A stretch of DNA of 64,000 nt from Streptomyces iconiensis (lineage in GTDB: Bacteria; Actinomycetota; Actinomycetes; Streptomycetales; Streptomycetaceae). Of the stretch, positions 43,056-52,500 are shown piece by piece; position 1 is the first letter of the stretch, and each line of letters starts with the position of its first letter. Under the pieces are notes generated by a model. It saw nothing but the letters and a program-made list of their open reading frames with translations. It did not search any database and had not been told where the DNA came from. A program made the position numbers and the translations under genes. Location of the stretch: the NCBI RefSeq assembly GCF_028657195.3, contig NZ_JANCPR020000023.1, forward strand, positions 83,695 through 147,694, given 5' to 3'.

Positions 43056-43280
43056 CTCCCGCGCCTGACTCCCGGGGGTGTGCGAGTCGGTAGCGTGGCG
43101 CCGCCCTGGTCAGGGCCCCGGTACCGGATTCCGCCCCCGGTTTCCGGTACGGGGGTGCGGTCCGTCCCCTCCGACCGGCGCGGCCCACAGGCCGCTCCCG
43201 CCATCCCCGCCATCCCCGCCGCCCCGCCTCTCTCGAACGGGCGGCGGAATGCGGCCCCGCGACGCGGTGTTGTCGCGGCA

Positions 43281-43664
43281 GTGAGCGATGACCCCGAGGG
43301 TTCAGCGCCGCCCCCGAGCGAGCGGGCGGCCATCCGTGCGCGTCTGGCGGGGGAGCGGGCCGGCACGGAGGAACGGATCGCCGCGCTGGAACGGGACTTC
43401 GCCACGATCGTCGAGGCCAACGCCCTGGTGGCGGTCGATGACGAACACGACCCGGACGGCTCCAGCACCGCCTTCGAACGCGCTCACGTCGCCTCCCTCC
43501 TCGCCCAGGCCCGCGAGCACCTGTCCGACCTCGACCAAGCCCTGGACCGGCTGGAACGCGGCGACTACGGGCGCTGCGACCACTGCGGCACCCCGATTCC
43601 GCCCGAACGCCTTCAGGCACGCCCCGCGGCGACCACCTGCGTGCGCTGCGCCGCGCTGCCCTGA
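43281..43664 (+). CDS. DksA/TraR-family zinc-finger protein
   Basis: The roughly 127-residue protein has a coiled-coil (GERAGTEERIAALERDFATI) followed by the C4 zinc finger CDHCGTPIPPERLQARPAATTC plus a final CVRC pair. This is the general layout of actinomycete TraR/DksA proteins, which may bind RNA polymerase. The GTG at 43281 gives the usual length, but no strong ribosome site is visible. Confidence 0.82.
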   Translation: MSDDPEGSAPPPSERAAIRARLAGERAGTEERIAALERDFATIVEANALVAVDDEHDPDGSSTAFERAHVASLLAQAREHLSDLDQALDRLERGDYGRCDHCGTPIPPERLQARPAATTCVRCAALP

Positions 43665-43982
43665 TGCGGCTGGTGCCGCCCATGCCGTCCATGCCGCTGG
43701 TGTCACTGGTTCCGCTTATGCCGCCCATGCCGCACCTGTTCGTGGTTCAACCGGCCCTGGAACAAGTACTTGGACCAGGCGCCCGAACACACATCCTGAA
43801 CCGGCCTGGGGCGTGGATGACCAGCGATGACCAGCGGCGACGAGGTCGCGGACCGTTACGCCCGGACCACCGGGCAGCGCCCGGGCCCGAGGAGTGGCGA
43901 GGCGAAGGGGTACCGCTACTCGCGCTTGGGCATGCACTCTCCGAAGTCAGTCGATTGCTCTATGTGCTCATTTGGAGAGTGG

Positions 43983-45059
43983 ATGGCCCCCGACACCCCT
44001 CCCAGGCATGTCGCTTGCATCATGGACGGTAACGGCCGCTGGGCCCAGCAGCGCGGACTGGAGCGCACCCACGGCCATATGGCCGCCCATGCCGCCCTCG
44101 ACGCGATCATGGACGGCGTGCTGGCGGCGAAGGTCGAGTGGCTGACGCTGTTCGCCTTCTCCGCCGAGAACTGGTCACGCCCCCAGGAAGAGGTCAGCTT
44201 CCTGGTGCGCTTCCTCACCCAGCACGTCATCAGCAGGGAAGCGCAGCGTTTGCGCAAGCGCGGAGTGCGGCTGCGCGTGCTGGGCGGGGAGGACCCGCGT
44301 ATTCCCGCTGAGGTGACGGACAAGCTGCGCGAGGTCGAGGAGCTCACGCGTGACAACAGCACGCTGCAACTGAGCCTGGCGTTCAACTACGGAGGCCGCC
44401 AGGACCTGTGTGAGACCGCGCGCTCCCTGGCCGCCCAGAAGGTTCCGGCCGAGGAGATCACCGCCGAGACCTTCGCCCAGCACATGCAGCTGCCCGAACT
44501 GCCCGATGTCGACCTGCTGTTGCGCACCGGGGGCGAGCACCGGTTGTCGAACTTCCTGCTGTGGCACTGCGCCTACGCCGAACTCGTCTTTCTCGACGTG
44601 CTGTGGCCCGACTTCCGCATCACGCACTTCCGGCACGCGCTGGAGCTGTATCAGCAGCGCCAGCGCCGCTTCGGCGCTGTGGACCCGCCGGAGGGAGCCG
44701 ACGCAGCCGCTGCCGCCGCGTCTGCTTCGGGATTCGCCGGGTCCGCGTTCGAGCCCGAGTCCGAGTCCGTCGAGACCGCCGCCTCGCTGCCGCTCAACGA
44801 CCACCCTTCCCCGCCCGGTCCGCCCAGCCCTCCCACGCGCGGCCTCTCGGCTCTGCCTGACCTGTCCGTGCTGACCGACCTTTCCGCGCTCCCCGGCCGG
44901 TCCGCTTTGCCCGACCCGTCCGTGCTGCTCAACCTGCCCACGGCGATCGCCTCCCACCTGGGCGCCACCCTGTGGGACGGGCTGAGGGAGACCGCCCGCT
45001 TCACCCTGAACCAGCTCACCGAGGAATCGACACAGGCCGGGCCTCCGAACCTTCCCTGA
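43983..45059 (+). CDS. uppS: Isoprenyl (cis-prenyl) transferase with a long C-terminal tail
   Basis: The enzyme elongates prenyl diphosphates, as for undecaprenyl or shorter chains. VACIMDGNGRWAQQR holds the catalytic Asp, FAFSAENWSRP and LLLRTGGEHRLSNFLLW are family signatures, and DVLWPDF follows. The catalytic part ends near residue 235. The last 110-120 residues are Ser/Pro/Leu/Asp-rich and absent from ordinary UppS. I chose ATG 43983, with GGAGAG just upstream; in-frame starts back to 43827 exist. Actinomycetes often carry more than one such gene. Confidence 0.87.
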   Translation: MAPDTPPRHVACIMDGNGRWAQQRGLERTHGHMAAHAALDAIMDGVLAAKVEWLTLFAFSAENWSRPQEEVSFLVRFLTQHVISREAQRLRKRGVRLRVLGGEDPRIPAEVTDKLREVEELTRDNSTLQLSLAFNYGGRQDLCETARSLAAQKVPAEEITAETFAQHMQLPELPDVDLLLRTGGEHRLSNFLLWHCAYAELVFLDVLWPDFRITHFRHALELYQQRQRRFGAVDPPEGADAAAAAASASGFAGSAFEPESESVETAASLPLNDHPSPPGPPSPPTRGLSALPDLSVLTDLSALPGRSALPDPSVLLNLPTAIASHLGATLWDGLRETARFTLNQLTEESTQAGPPNLP

Positions 45060-45203
45060 TGACCGCCCCGGCCGGTCCTGCCGGTCCCGCCTGTCTCGGC
45101 TGTGCCGCCCCCTGAGCCGGGCAGCCACGCCCTGACAGCGCACACTTGCACCTGGCCGGGATTCCCCAAGGCCGGCCGCGCGACGACCGCACCGCGCCGC
45201 CTT

Positions 45204-45266
45204 CCACGTCGGCGAGATCGCCCTCGACGTCGGCGAGATCGCCCTCGACGTCGGCGAGACCGCCCT
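45204..45266. repeat. 21-bp tandem repeat, three copies
   Basis: CGACGTCGGCGAGATCGCCCT is repeated three times with few changes. It lies in the 480-base gap (45060-45542) between the isoprenyl transferase and the SPFH operon. One frame would read DVGEIAL repeats, but no start or ribosome site supports a gene. I see nothing else in the gap apart from the leader of the SPFH gene. Confidence 0.75.
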
Positions 45267-45542
45267 CGACGAGGCCGACCCAAGGGCCCAGTTCCAGTTC
45301 CTCCACCGCCCCTCCTGATCCTGCTCTTCCAGGGCATGAGGGGCATCGAGCGCCAAGGGGCCGCCGCCCCGCTGGTCGACAGCTGCCGATCCGGGACGTG
45401 TCAGGCGCAGTCGACTGGGCAGCAGCGTCGTGCGGGGATCTTGATGGTTTCTTTACAGCCGCACTTTTTGACAGGGTGGGGCTTTTACATGTGCAAGGCA
45501 AACGGGGGCGCGTGACGCGCCGTCCGAGGACGAGGGGGTTAC

Positions 45543-47324
45543 GTGGCGCAGGAGAGTGCGCGCAAAGGTCCGCGGGCTGTGGCCAGTGGGGCAGCCCGGG
45601 CCGTGGCGGGTGGAGCCGATCCGCGTGAGGCGGCGGAGGAAGAGCTGCGCCGGCGGGCCGGCGTGGCCGACGGGGCCGACCGGGAGGACGGGATGGATCC
45701 GTCCGACTTCCCCGCGGCCCGCGAGCAGGGCGGAACCATCGACACCGTCATGGAGCAGAAGACGGTGCCGCTGGACGAGGCGGGGGAGGAGCTGAACCAC
45801 AGCGGGCAGAAGCGCGACGGTATGCAGCAGGTGCACACCATCTGTCCGATGGTGCTGCCGCGCGGCCGTTCGTTCGTGAGCATGCTGCCGGTTTCGCTGC
45901 TGCTGGTTCTGGGAGCCGTGGGAACGGCGATCACCTCGGCGCTGTCGTCGTTCACGGACAGCAGCGCGCTGACCAACCCGCTGTTCGGTATCCACTACTG
46001 GGTGCTGGCCGTCGCGGCCGTCGCCTTCGTGTGGTGGCGGCAGGGGATGGTGATGGTTCCTGACGGGTCCCAGGCGCTGATCACCCGGTTCGGGAAGCTG
46101 GAGCAGGTCGTCGGCCCCGGCCGGGTCATCCTGCTCAACCCGTGGAAGCGCGTTTCGTACATCATCAACACCACGCGCGAGTACCCGTTCAACGCACCGG
46201 TGCGTGAGGCGCCGACGCGGGGCGGGGTGAAGGCGTCGATCGACCTGTTCATCCAGTTCCGGATCAGCGACCCCGTGGAGTTCGTCTACACGCTCGGCGC
46301 GGTGCGCGGCTTCGAGGAGAAGCTGAACAACGCGGTGAGCGAGACCATCCGCAGCCTGATCTACGAGCAGGAGGCAGCGGGGATCTACGACATGGTGGGC
46401 GAGGACACCGGCAGGCTGCTAGAGCAGCTCAACCAGCAGTTCAGGCCCGCCGTCGAGCTGACCAACGCGAACATCACGCACGCCGAACCCTCCGACCGCG
46501 GCTACCGCATGGACCTGGCGTCCCCCGAGATGGTGCGGGTCGCCAAGGAGGCGTACACGCACGAGTACGCGCTCCAGCTCCGCAAGGAGCAGGACGAGGG
46601 CGACCTCAGCAAGGAACTCGCCTCGCAGCAGGAGCAGCTCTCCTCGATCCAGGCCGACATCGCGCAGCACCAGGCGCAGATGGACACGGCCCTTGAGCGG
46701 GAGACGAACCGCGCGGGTGCGATGGCACGCCAGCGTTACGTACAGGCCGAGTCCGAGGCGAAGGCGAACGCGGCGCTGCTGGAGGCGCAGGCGCTCGACA
46801 TCCGCGCCGTGACGGCGGCCGAGGCGCCGGAGATCCTGGAGTACCGGTACCAGCAGCAGGTGCTGGACACGCTGGAAGGCGTCGCCGACCACCTGCCGCG
46901 GCTCGTGCGGATCGGCGGCGGGGGAGAGGACGGCGCCGCGGGTGTCGACTTCCTCGCCCTGGCACGGGAGTTGGTGGGCGAGCGCGGCACCGAGCTGTTC
47001 TCGACGGAGGACATGGCCGCCATGCGCGGACGCCTCTCCGAGGTCTCGGCCCGTATCGACGGGCGCGAGGCGGAGATCAGCGCACTGCGCGAGGCGGAGC
47101 GGCCGACCGCGCCGGCGCAGGGCGCACCCGGCGGTGTGCCCGTACCCGACACGGGTGCCGCACGCGCAGGCAACGGGCACGGCGCAGCCGCCAACAGCGG
47201 CAACAGCGACGAGAACGACAACAGCGACGAGAACGACGGCGCCCACGGCAGGCACCGCGCCGAGGGTGCCGACGGTGCAGCCGGTGCCTTCGGCGCCGAT
47301 GTGTACGGGGAGGCAGGAGAGTGA
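45543..47324 (+). CDS. SPFH/band 7 membrane protein, first of a pair
   Basis: The 593-residue protein has two membrane segments around residues 115-180 (VSLLLVLGAVGTAITSAL and WVLAVAAVAFVWWRQG), then an SPFH domain with GSQALITRFGKLEQVVGPGR and VKASIDLFIQFRISDPVEF. Next is a long coiled coil (KEQDEGDLSKELASQQEQLS) and a Gly/Asn/Glu-rich tail. Such proteins form oligomeric rafts that organise membrane enzymes. It overlaps the second SPFH gene by 4 bases, so the two probably form a hetero-oligomer. GAGGGGG precedes the GTG. Confidence 0.85.
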   Translation: MAQESARKGPRAVASGAARAVAGGADPREAAEEELRRRAGVADGADREDGMDPSDFPAAREQGGTIDTVMEQKTVPLDEAGEELNHSGQKRDGMQQVHTICPMVLPRGRSFVSMLPVSLLLVLGAVGTAITSALSSFTDSSALTNPLFGIHYWVLAVAAVAFVWWRQGMVMVPDGSQALITRFGKLEQVVGPGRVILLNPWKRVSYIINTTREYPFNAPVREAPTRGGVKASIDLFIQFRISDPVEFVYTLGAVRGFEEKLNNAVSETIRSLIYEQEAAGIYDMVGEDTGRLLEQLNQQFRPAVELTNANITHAEPSDRGYRMDLASPEMVRVAKEAYTHEYALQLRKEQDEGDLSKELASQQEQLSSIQADIAQHQAQMDTALERETNRAGAMARQRYVQAESEAKANAALLEAQALDIRAVTAAEAPEILEYRYQQQVLDTLEGVADHLPRLVRIGGGGEDGAAGVDFLALARELVGERGTELFSTEDMAAMRGRLSEVSARIDGREAEISALREAERPTAPAQGAPGGVPVPDTGAARAGNGHGAAANSGNSDENDNSDENDGAHGRHRAEGADGAAGAFGADVYGEAGE

Positions 47325-48673
47325 GCGCAGCAGTCGGCAACCGCAGGTCCGTCATCACCGAGGAGGTGGCGCCCTGGGGCGACATACCGCAGCTCCTGCG
47401 GGGCGGCGAGGCGGGCACGCTCGTTCCGGTCATCATCCCCAAGCACCGCCGCAGGGTGTGGTGGATGGTCCCGGTCTGGCTGGGGCTGCTCGCCGTGATC
47501 AGCGGAGTCATGGCGGCCATACAGGATGTGGACGGCGCGGCGGGCGATGTCTACGACACGTTCGCGACCGTCACCTACATCTTCGGGCTGCTGTTCCTGA
47601 TCGCAGGCGCGCTGTGGTGGTGGCGCTCCTCGATCGTCGAGATCGAGCAGGGCACCAACGGCATCCTGACCCGTTACGGCGCCATCTCGCGCACCCTCGA
47701 CCCCGGCCGCCACTACCTGTGGCACCCCTGGTCGCGGGTGGACTTCGTGGTGGACACGGCCACCGAGATCCCGTACTCGGCGCCGGTCGTCGCCTGCCCG
47801 ACGCAGGAGAACGTGCCGCTGCGCTCGATCGAGTTCTTCCTGAAGTTCCGCATCACGGACGCCGTGCTGTTCGTACGCACCATCGGCGCGGGCAACTTCG
47901 ACCTCGTGCTCTCCAGCGCCGTCCAGGACGCCATCAGGCAGCGGGGCCGCAGGGTGCGCACCGAACGCGCCTACGACCTGCGGGGCTCGGACGTCGCCGA
48001 CATGCAGGAGCTGCTCAACCGGCAGCTCTCGCGCTACGGCGTACGCATCACGGGCGCCAACATCCCCGACGTCCAGCTCCCCGCGCAGTACCAGCAGCAC
48101 CTGGCGACCCGTGAGCGCGTCGCCAAGGAAGCCACCGCGTACGAGCAGGAGTGGGGGCTGACCCGTAAGCGCCGTATCGACAGCCTGCAGATGGACATCG
48201 AACGCGCCAAGAAGGTGCGGGACGCGCGCATCGTCGAAGTGAAGGCGGCACTCAACAAGGCGCGTGAGCAGGTCGCGCAGCTGCTGGAGGAGCAGGAGAC
48301 CGAGGCGCAGAACGTGCGCTTCGAGATCGAGACGCGGGGCCGCAGCGGTCTGATCGCCGCCGAGAACGAGGCGCGTGCGCAGCGCACCCTCGCACAGGCG
48401 TACCGCGACAACCGCGCGGTCCTCCAGTACGAGTTGGCCCGCCGCCGCCTCGACGTGGGCGCCGCACTCGCGGGCAAGGCGCCGCGGCCCGTCGTCCTGC
48501 GCACCGACGCGGCGGGATCCGGCGACACCTCGGCGCTCTCCACCCTGCTGGCGGCCCAGCTCCTGCCCCGCCTCACGGAACTGCCCGCAGGCTCCGGGCA
48601 CACCACCGCGCAGGGCCCTGACGCGGCGGCCGTGAGCGAGGCCGTCGCCGACGTGTGGCAGCAACGGCAGTAA
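47321..48673 (+). CDS. SPFH/band 7 membrane protein, second of a pair
   Basis: The 450-residue protein has two membrane segments (about residues 45-100) followed by an SPFH domain with TNGILTRYGAISRTLDPGRH and VPLRSIEFFLKFRITDAV. A coiled coil (KRRIDSLQMDIERAKKVRDA) and an Ala/Leu-rich end follow. It is distantly related to the upstream SPFH protein and starts inside that gene's stop (GTGA). A strong hairpin follows. Confidence 0.85.
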   Translation: MSAAVGNRRSVITEEVAPWGDIPQLLRGGEAGTLVPVIIPKHRRRVWWMVPVWLGLLAVISGVMAAIQDVDGAAGDVYDTFATVTYIFGLLFLIAGALWWWRSSIVEIEQGTNGILTRYGAISRTLDPGRHYLWHPWSRVDFVVDTATEIPYSAPVVACPTQENVPLRSIEFFLKFRITDAVLFVRTIGAGNFDLVLSSAVQDAIRQRGRRVRTERAYDLRGSDVADMQELLNRQLSRYGVRITGANIPDVQLPAQYQQHLATRERVAKEATAYEQEWGLTRKRRIDSLQMDIERAKKVRDARIVEVKAALNKAREQVAQLLEEQETEAQNVRFEIETRGRSGLIAAENEARAQRTLAQAYRDNRAVLQYELARRRLDVGAALAGKAPRPVVLRTDAAGSGDTSALSTLLAAQLLPRLTELPAGSGHTTAQGPDAAAVSEAVADVWQQRQ

Positions 48674-48698
48674 CGCCCCCCCCGCTGCCAACCCCCTT

Positions 48699-48747
48699 AC
48701 GGGGTGCGCCCCTTGACCCCGAGCGGATCAAGGGGCGCGCACCCCGT
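48699..48747. terminator. Convergent terminator
   Basis: ACGGGGTGCGCCCCTTGA (from 48699) pairs with the region 48728-48747, with a 2-base bulge, forming an almost perfect long hairpin. It lies between the SPFH operon and the convergent GNAT gene. Confidence 0.8.
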
Positions 48748-48754
48748 TCCTGCG

Positions 48755-49333
48755 CTACCCCGTAACGGCGAAGGCACTGGCCCGGGCATGCAGATGCCCT
48801 CCGCTCGGGGCGGGGAACTGCGGGGGAAGCGGGTCCAGCAGAGACATGAGGGCGTAGCCGGTCTTCTCCGCGACCGCGCAGGACGGTTCGTTCTCCACGG
48901 AGTGGAGCAGGTCCAGCCTGTCGAGTTCGAGCCCGTCCGGAACATCGAGCGCCCACTGCGAGACGGCCTCCAACGCCCGCGAGGCGACGCCCTGTCCGCG
49001 GTACGCGGCAGCGACCCAGTAACCGACCTCGGCGGACACCTTCTCCGGCTCGACCTCCTTGACACCGGCCCCGCCTACGAGGCGTCCGCGGTCGCCGGTG
49101 CCGCCCTCGGCCACGACAGCGAAGCTGTAACGGCTGCCCGCCTCCCACCCCTCCTGCTGCGCCTCCAGCCAGCGCGCCGCCGCGGCTTCGTCGTCGAGCG
49201 GGTTGGTCGTCCAACGCCGCACCTCCGGGTCACGGTGCGCCGCGAGCAACTCCCCAAGATCCCCGTCCCGCCACGGACGCAGCCGCAACGCGGGCAGGGA
49301 CGCGACGGATTCCACGCTCAAATGCACAGCCAT
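48755..49333 (-). CDS. GNAT-family N-acetyltransferase (RimJ-like)
   Basis: The 192-residue protein shows LRLRPWRDGDLGELLAAHRD at the N-terminus and the acetyl-CoA loop YWVAAAYRGQGVASRALEAV. SVENEPSCAVAEKTGY is the C-terminal signature of the RimJ/RimL group, which acetylate protein N-termini or small amines. Nothing in the context reveals the substrate. Confidence 0.85.
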   Translation of the reverse strand: MAVHLSVESVASLPALRLRPWRDGDLGELLAAHRDPEVRRWTTNPLDDEAAAARWLEAQQEGWEAGSRYSFAVVAEGGTGDRGRLVGGAGVKEVEPEKVSAEVGYWVAAAYRGQGVASRALEAVSQWALDVPDGLELDRLDLLHSVENEPSCAVAEKTGYALMSLLDPLPPQFPAPSGGHLHARASAFAVTG

Positions 49334-49394
49334 CCCACCAACCTATCCGCGCCTCCCCCGACACGGCTGCGCCCCCGAAGGGGCGCGGGGAACT

Positions 49395-49545
49395 GCGCCG
49401 CAAGCCACGGGGCAGCGGCAGTCCGCGATGCGCGGCAAGGGGCACCCCCTCAGCGAGGGCGCGAGCCACAGGGCAGCCGCAGCCCGCGACGCGCAGCAAG
49501 GGGGCACCCTCTCAGCGCAGCGAGGGGGCACCCCCTCACCGGGGC
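49395..49545. repeat. Imperfect direct repeat of about 60 bp
   Basis: A segment starting GCCAC(G/A)GGGCAGC and running through a GGGGCACCCCCTCAGCG-like hairpin occurs twice in succession, with partial third copies of the hairpin. It resembles intergenic palindromic elements of Streptomyces and lies between the GNAT gene and the end of cobN. Confidence 0.55.
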
Positions 49546-49577
49546 AAGCCGCAACGTACACACAGGGGGCCTGGGGG

Positions 49578-52500
49578 CTACCCCTCCCCCTCCAACTCGC
49601 CCTCCGTCTCCAGAAGAGAGGCCCGCAGTGCGTCAAGCACTGCGGGATCCGGTTTGGCCCACATGTTGCGTGACTCCGCTTCGAGGAGGCGTTCGGTGAT
49701 GCCGTGGAGGGCCCAGGGGTTGGCCTCCTGGAGGAAGGCGCGGTTCTCGGGGTCGAGGACATACGTCTCGGCGAGCTTGTCGTACATCCAGTCGGCGATG
49801 ACGTTCGTGGTCGCGTCGTAGCCGAAGAGGTAGTCGACGGTGGCGGCGAGTTCGAAGGCGCCCTTGTACCCGTGGCGGCGCATCGCCTCGATCCACTTGG
49901 GGTTGACGACGCGGGCCCGGAAGACGCGCGAGGTCTCCTCGACGAGCGTGCGGGTGCGGACCGTCTCGGGCCGGGTGGAGTCCCCGATGTACGCCTCGGG
50001 AGCCGTACCGCGCAGCGCGCGGACGGTGGCGACCATGCCGCCGTGGTACTGGAAGTAGTCGTCCGAGTCCGCGATGTCGTGCTCGCGGGTGTCCGTGTTC
50101 TTGGCGGCGACCGCGATCCGCTTGTAGGCGGTCTCCATCTCCTCCCTCGCCGGACGGCCTTCCAGCTCACGGCCGTAGGCGTAGCCGCCCCACACCGTGT
50201 AGACCTCAGCGAGGTCCGCGTCCGTACGCCAGTCGCGCGAGTCGATGAGCTGGAGCAGCCCGGCGCCGTACGTGCCGGGCCGGGAGCCGAAGATCCGGGT
50301 GGTGGCGCGGCGTTCGTCGCCGTGCTCGGCGATGTCGGCCTGCGCGTGGGCCCGTACGTGGTTGGACTCGGCGGGCTCGTCCAGCGCGGCGACCATGCGT
50401 ACCGCGTCGTCCAGCAGGCCGATGGTGTGCGGGAACGCGTCGCGGAAGAAGCCCGAGATGCGCAGCGTCACATCCACGCGCGGCCGTCCCAGCTCCTCCA
50501 GCGGGATCGGCTCCAGGCCCGTCACCCGGCGTGAGGCGTCGTCCCATACGGGGCGCACGCCCAGCAGCGCCAGCGCCTCGGCCACATCGTCGCCGGCCGT
50601 CCGCATCGCGCTCGTACCCCACAGGGACAGGCCGACGGAGCTGGGCCAGGCTCCGTTGTGGGCGGGGTCCGTGCGGTACCGCTCCAGCAGCGAGTCGGCC
50701 AGCGCCTGGCCCGTCTCCCAGGCGAGGCGCGAGGGGACGGCCTTGGGGTCTACGGAGTAGAAGTTGCGGCCCGTAGGAAGAACGTTCACCAGGCCGCGCA
50801 GTGGGGAGCCGGAAGGACCCGCCGGCACGAAGCCGCCGTTGAGCGCGTGCACCGTGTGGTCGGTCTCCGCCGTGGTCGCGGCGAGCCGCGGGACGACTTC
50901 GCGTGCGGCGAAGTCGAGGATGGCGGCCACCTGTTCGCGGTCGGCCCCCGGAGTACTCTCCGTCACGCTCCCCGCGACGCGGGCCACAGCCGCCGGATCC
51001 CAGTCGGCGTCGTCCATCGCCTGTACCAGCGCCCGCGCGGCGGCCTCGGCCTGGTCGGCCGTGGTGCGCGTCGCAGCGGACTCGTCCAGGCCGAGCGCCT
51101 CGCGCAGCCCCGGCAGCGAGGTCGTACCGCCCCAGATCTGGCGGGCACGCAGGATGGCGAGGACGAGGTTGACGCGCGCAGCGCCCGCCGGCGCGTTGCC
51201 CAGTACGTGCAGGCCGTCGCGGATCTGGGCGTCCTTGATCTCGCACAGCCAGCCGTCGACGTGCAGCAGGAAGTCGTCGAACCCGTCGTCGTCCGGCCGC
51301 TGTTCCAGGCCGAGGTCGTGGTCGAGCTTGGCGGCCTGGATGAGCGTCCAGATCTGGGCCCGGATCGCCGGCAGCTTGGCCGGGTCCATGGAGGAGATCT
51401 GCGCGTACTCGTCCAGGAGCTGTTCGAGGCGCGCGATGTCCCCGTACGAGTCTGCGCGGTCCATGGGCGGCACGAGGTGGTCGATGAGCGTGGCGTGCAC
51501 GCGGCGCTTGGCCTGCGTGCCCTCGCCCGGGTCGTTGACCAGGAACGGGTAGATCAGCGGCAGGTCACCGAGCGCCGCGTCCGGCGCGCAGGCGGCCGAC
51601 AGGCCCGCGTTCTTGCCGGGCAGCCACTCCAGGTTGCCGTGCTTGCCGAGGTGGATCATCGCGTCGGCGCCGAAGCCTGATCCCCCAGACTCCGTCCGGG
51701 AGGCGCCCCCATGCTGCGAGGCGGAGATCCAGCGGTACGCCGCCAAGTAGTGGTGCGAGGGCGGCAGATCGGGGTCGTGGTAGATCGCGATGGGGTTCTC
51801 ACCGAAGCCGCGCGGCGGCTGGATGAGGATCAGCAGATTGCCGCGGCGCAGCGCCGCGAGGACGATGTCGCCCTCCGGGTTGCGGGAGCGGTCGACGAAC
51901 ATCTCGCCGGGCGGCGGGCCCCAGTGCCGTTCGACCGCCTCGCGCAGCTCGGCGGGCAGGGTCGCGAACCAGCGGCGGTAGTCGGCCGCCGGAATACGTA
52001 CCGGATTGCGGGCCAACTGCTCCTCGGTGAGCCAGTCCTGGTCATGGCCGCCCGCCTCGATCAGGGCCCGGATCAGCTCGTCGCCGTCCCCCGAGACCAG
52101 CCCGGGAATGTCCTCCTCGGGCCCGAAGTCGTAGCCCTCGGCCCGCAGTCGGCGCAGCAGCGCGATCGCGCTGGCCGGGGTGTCGAGGCCGACGGCGTTG
52201 CCGATACGCGAGTGCTTGGTCGGGTAGGCGGACAGCACCAGTGCCAGCCGCTTGTCGGCCGCCGGGATACGGCTCAGCCGCGCGTGCCGTACGGCGATGC
52301 CCGCGACGCGTGCCGCGCGCTCGGGGTCGGCGACATAGGCGGGCAGGCCGTCCTCGTCGATCTCCTTGAACGAGAACGGCACCGTGATCAGCCGGCCGTC
52401 GAACTCCGGCACCGCGATCTGGCTCGCCGCGTCCAGCGGCGAGACGCCCTCGTCGTTCTTCTCCCAGTCCGTACGCGAACCGGTCAGACACAGCGCCTGG

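Noticed and set aside
49395..49545. CRISPR array
   Set aside because: Only two to three imperfect copies without regular spacers; more like an intergenic palindromic element.
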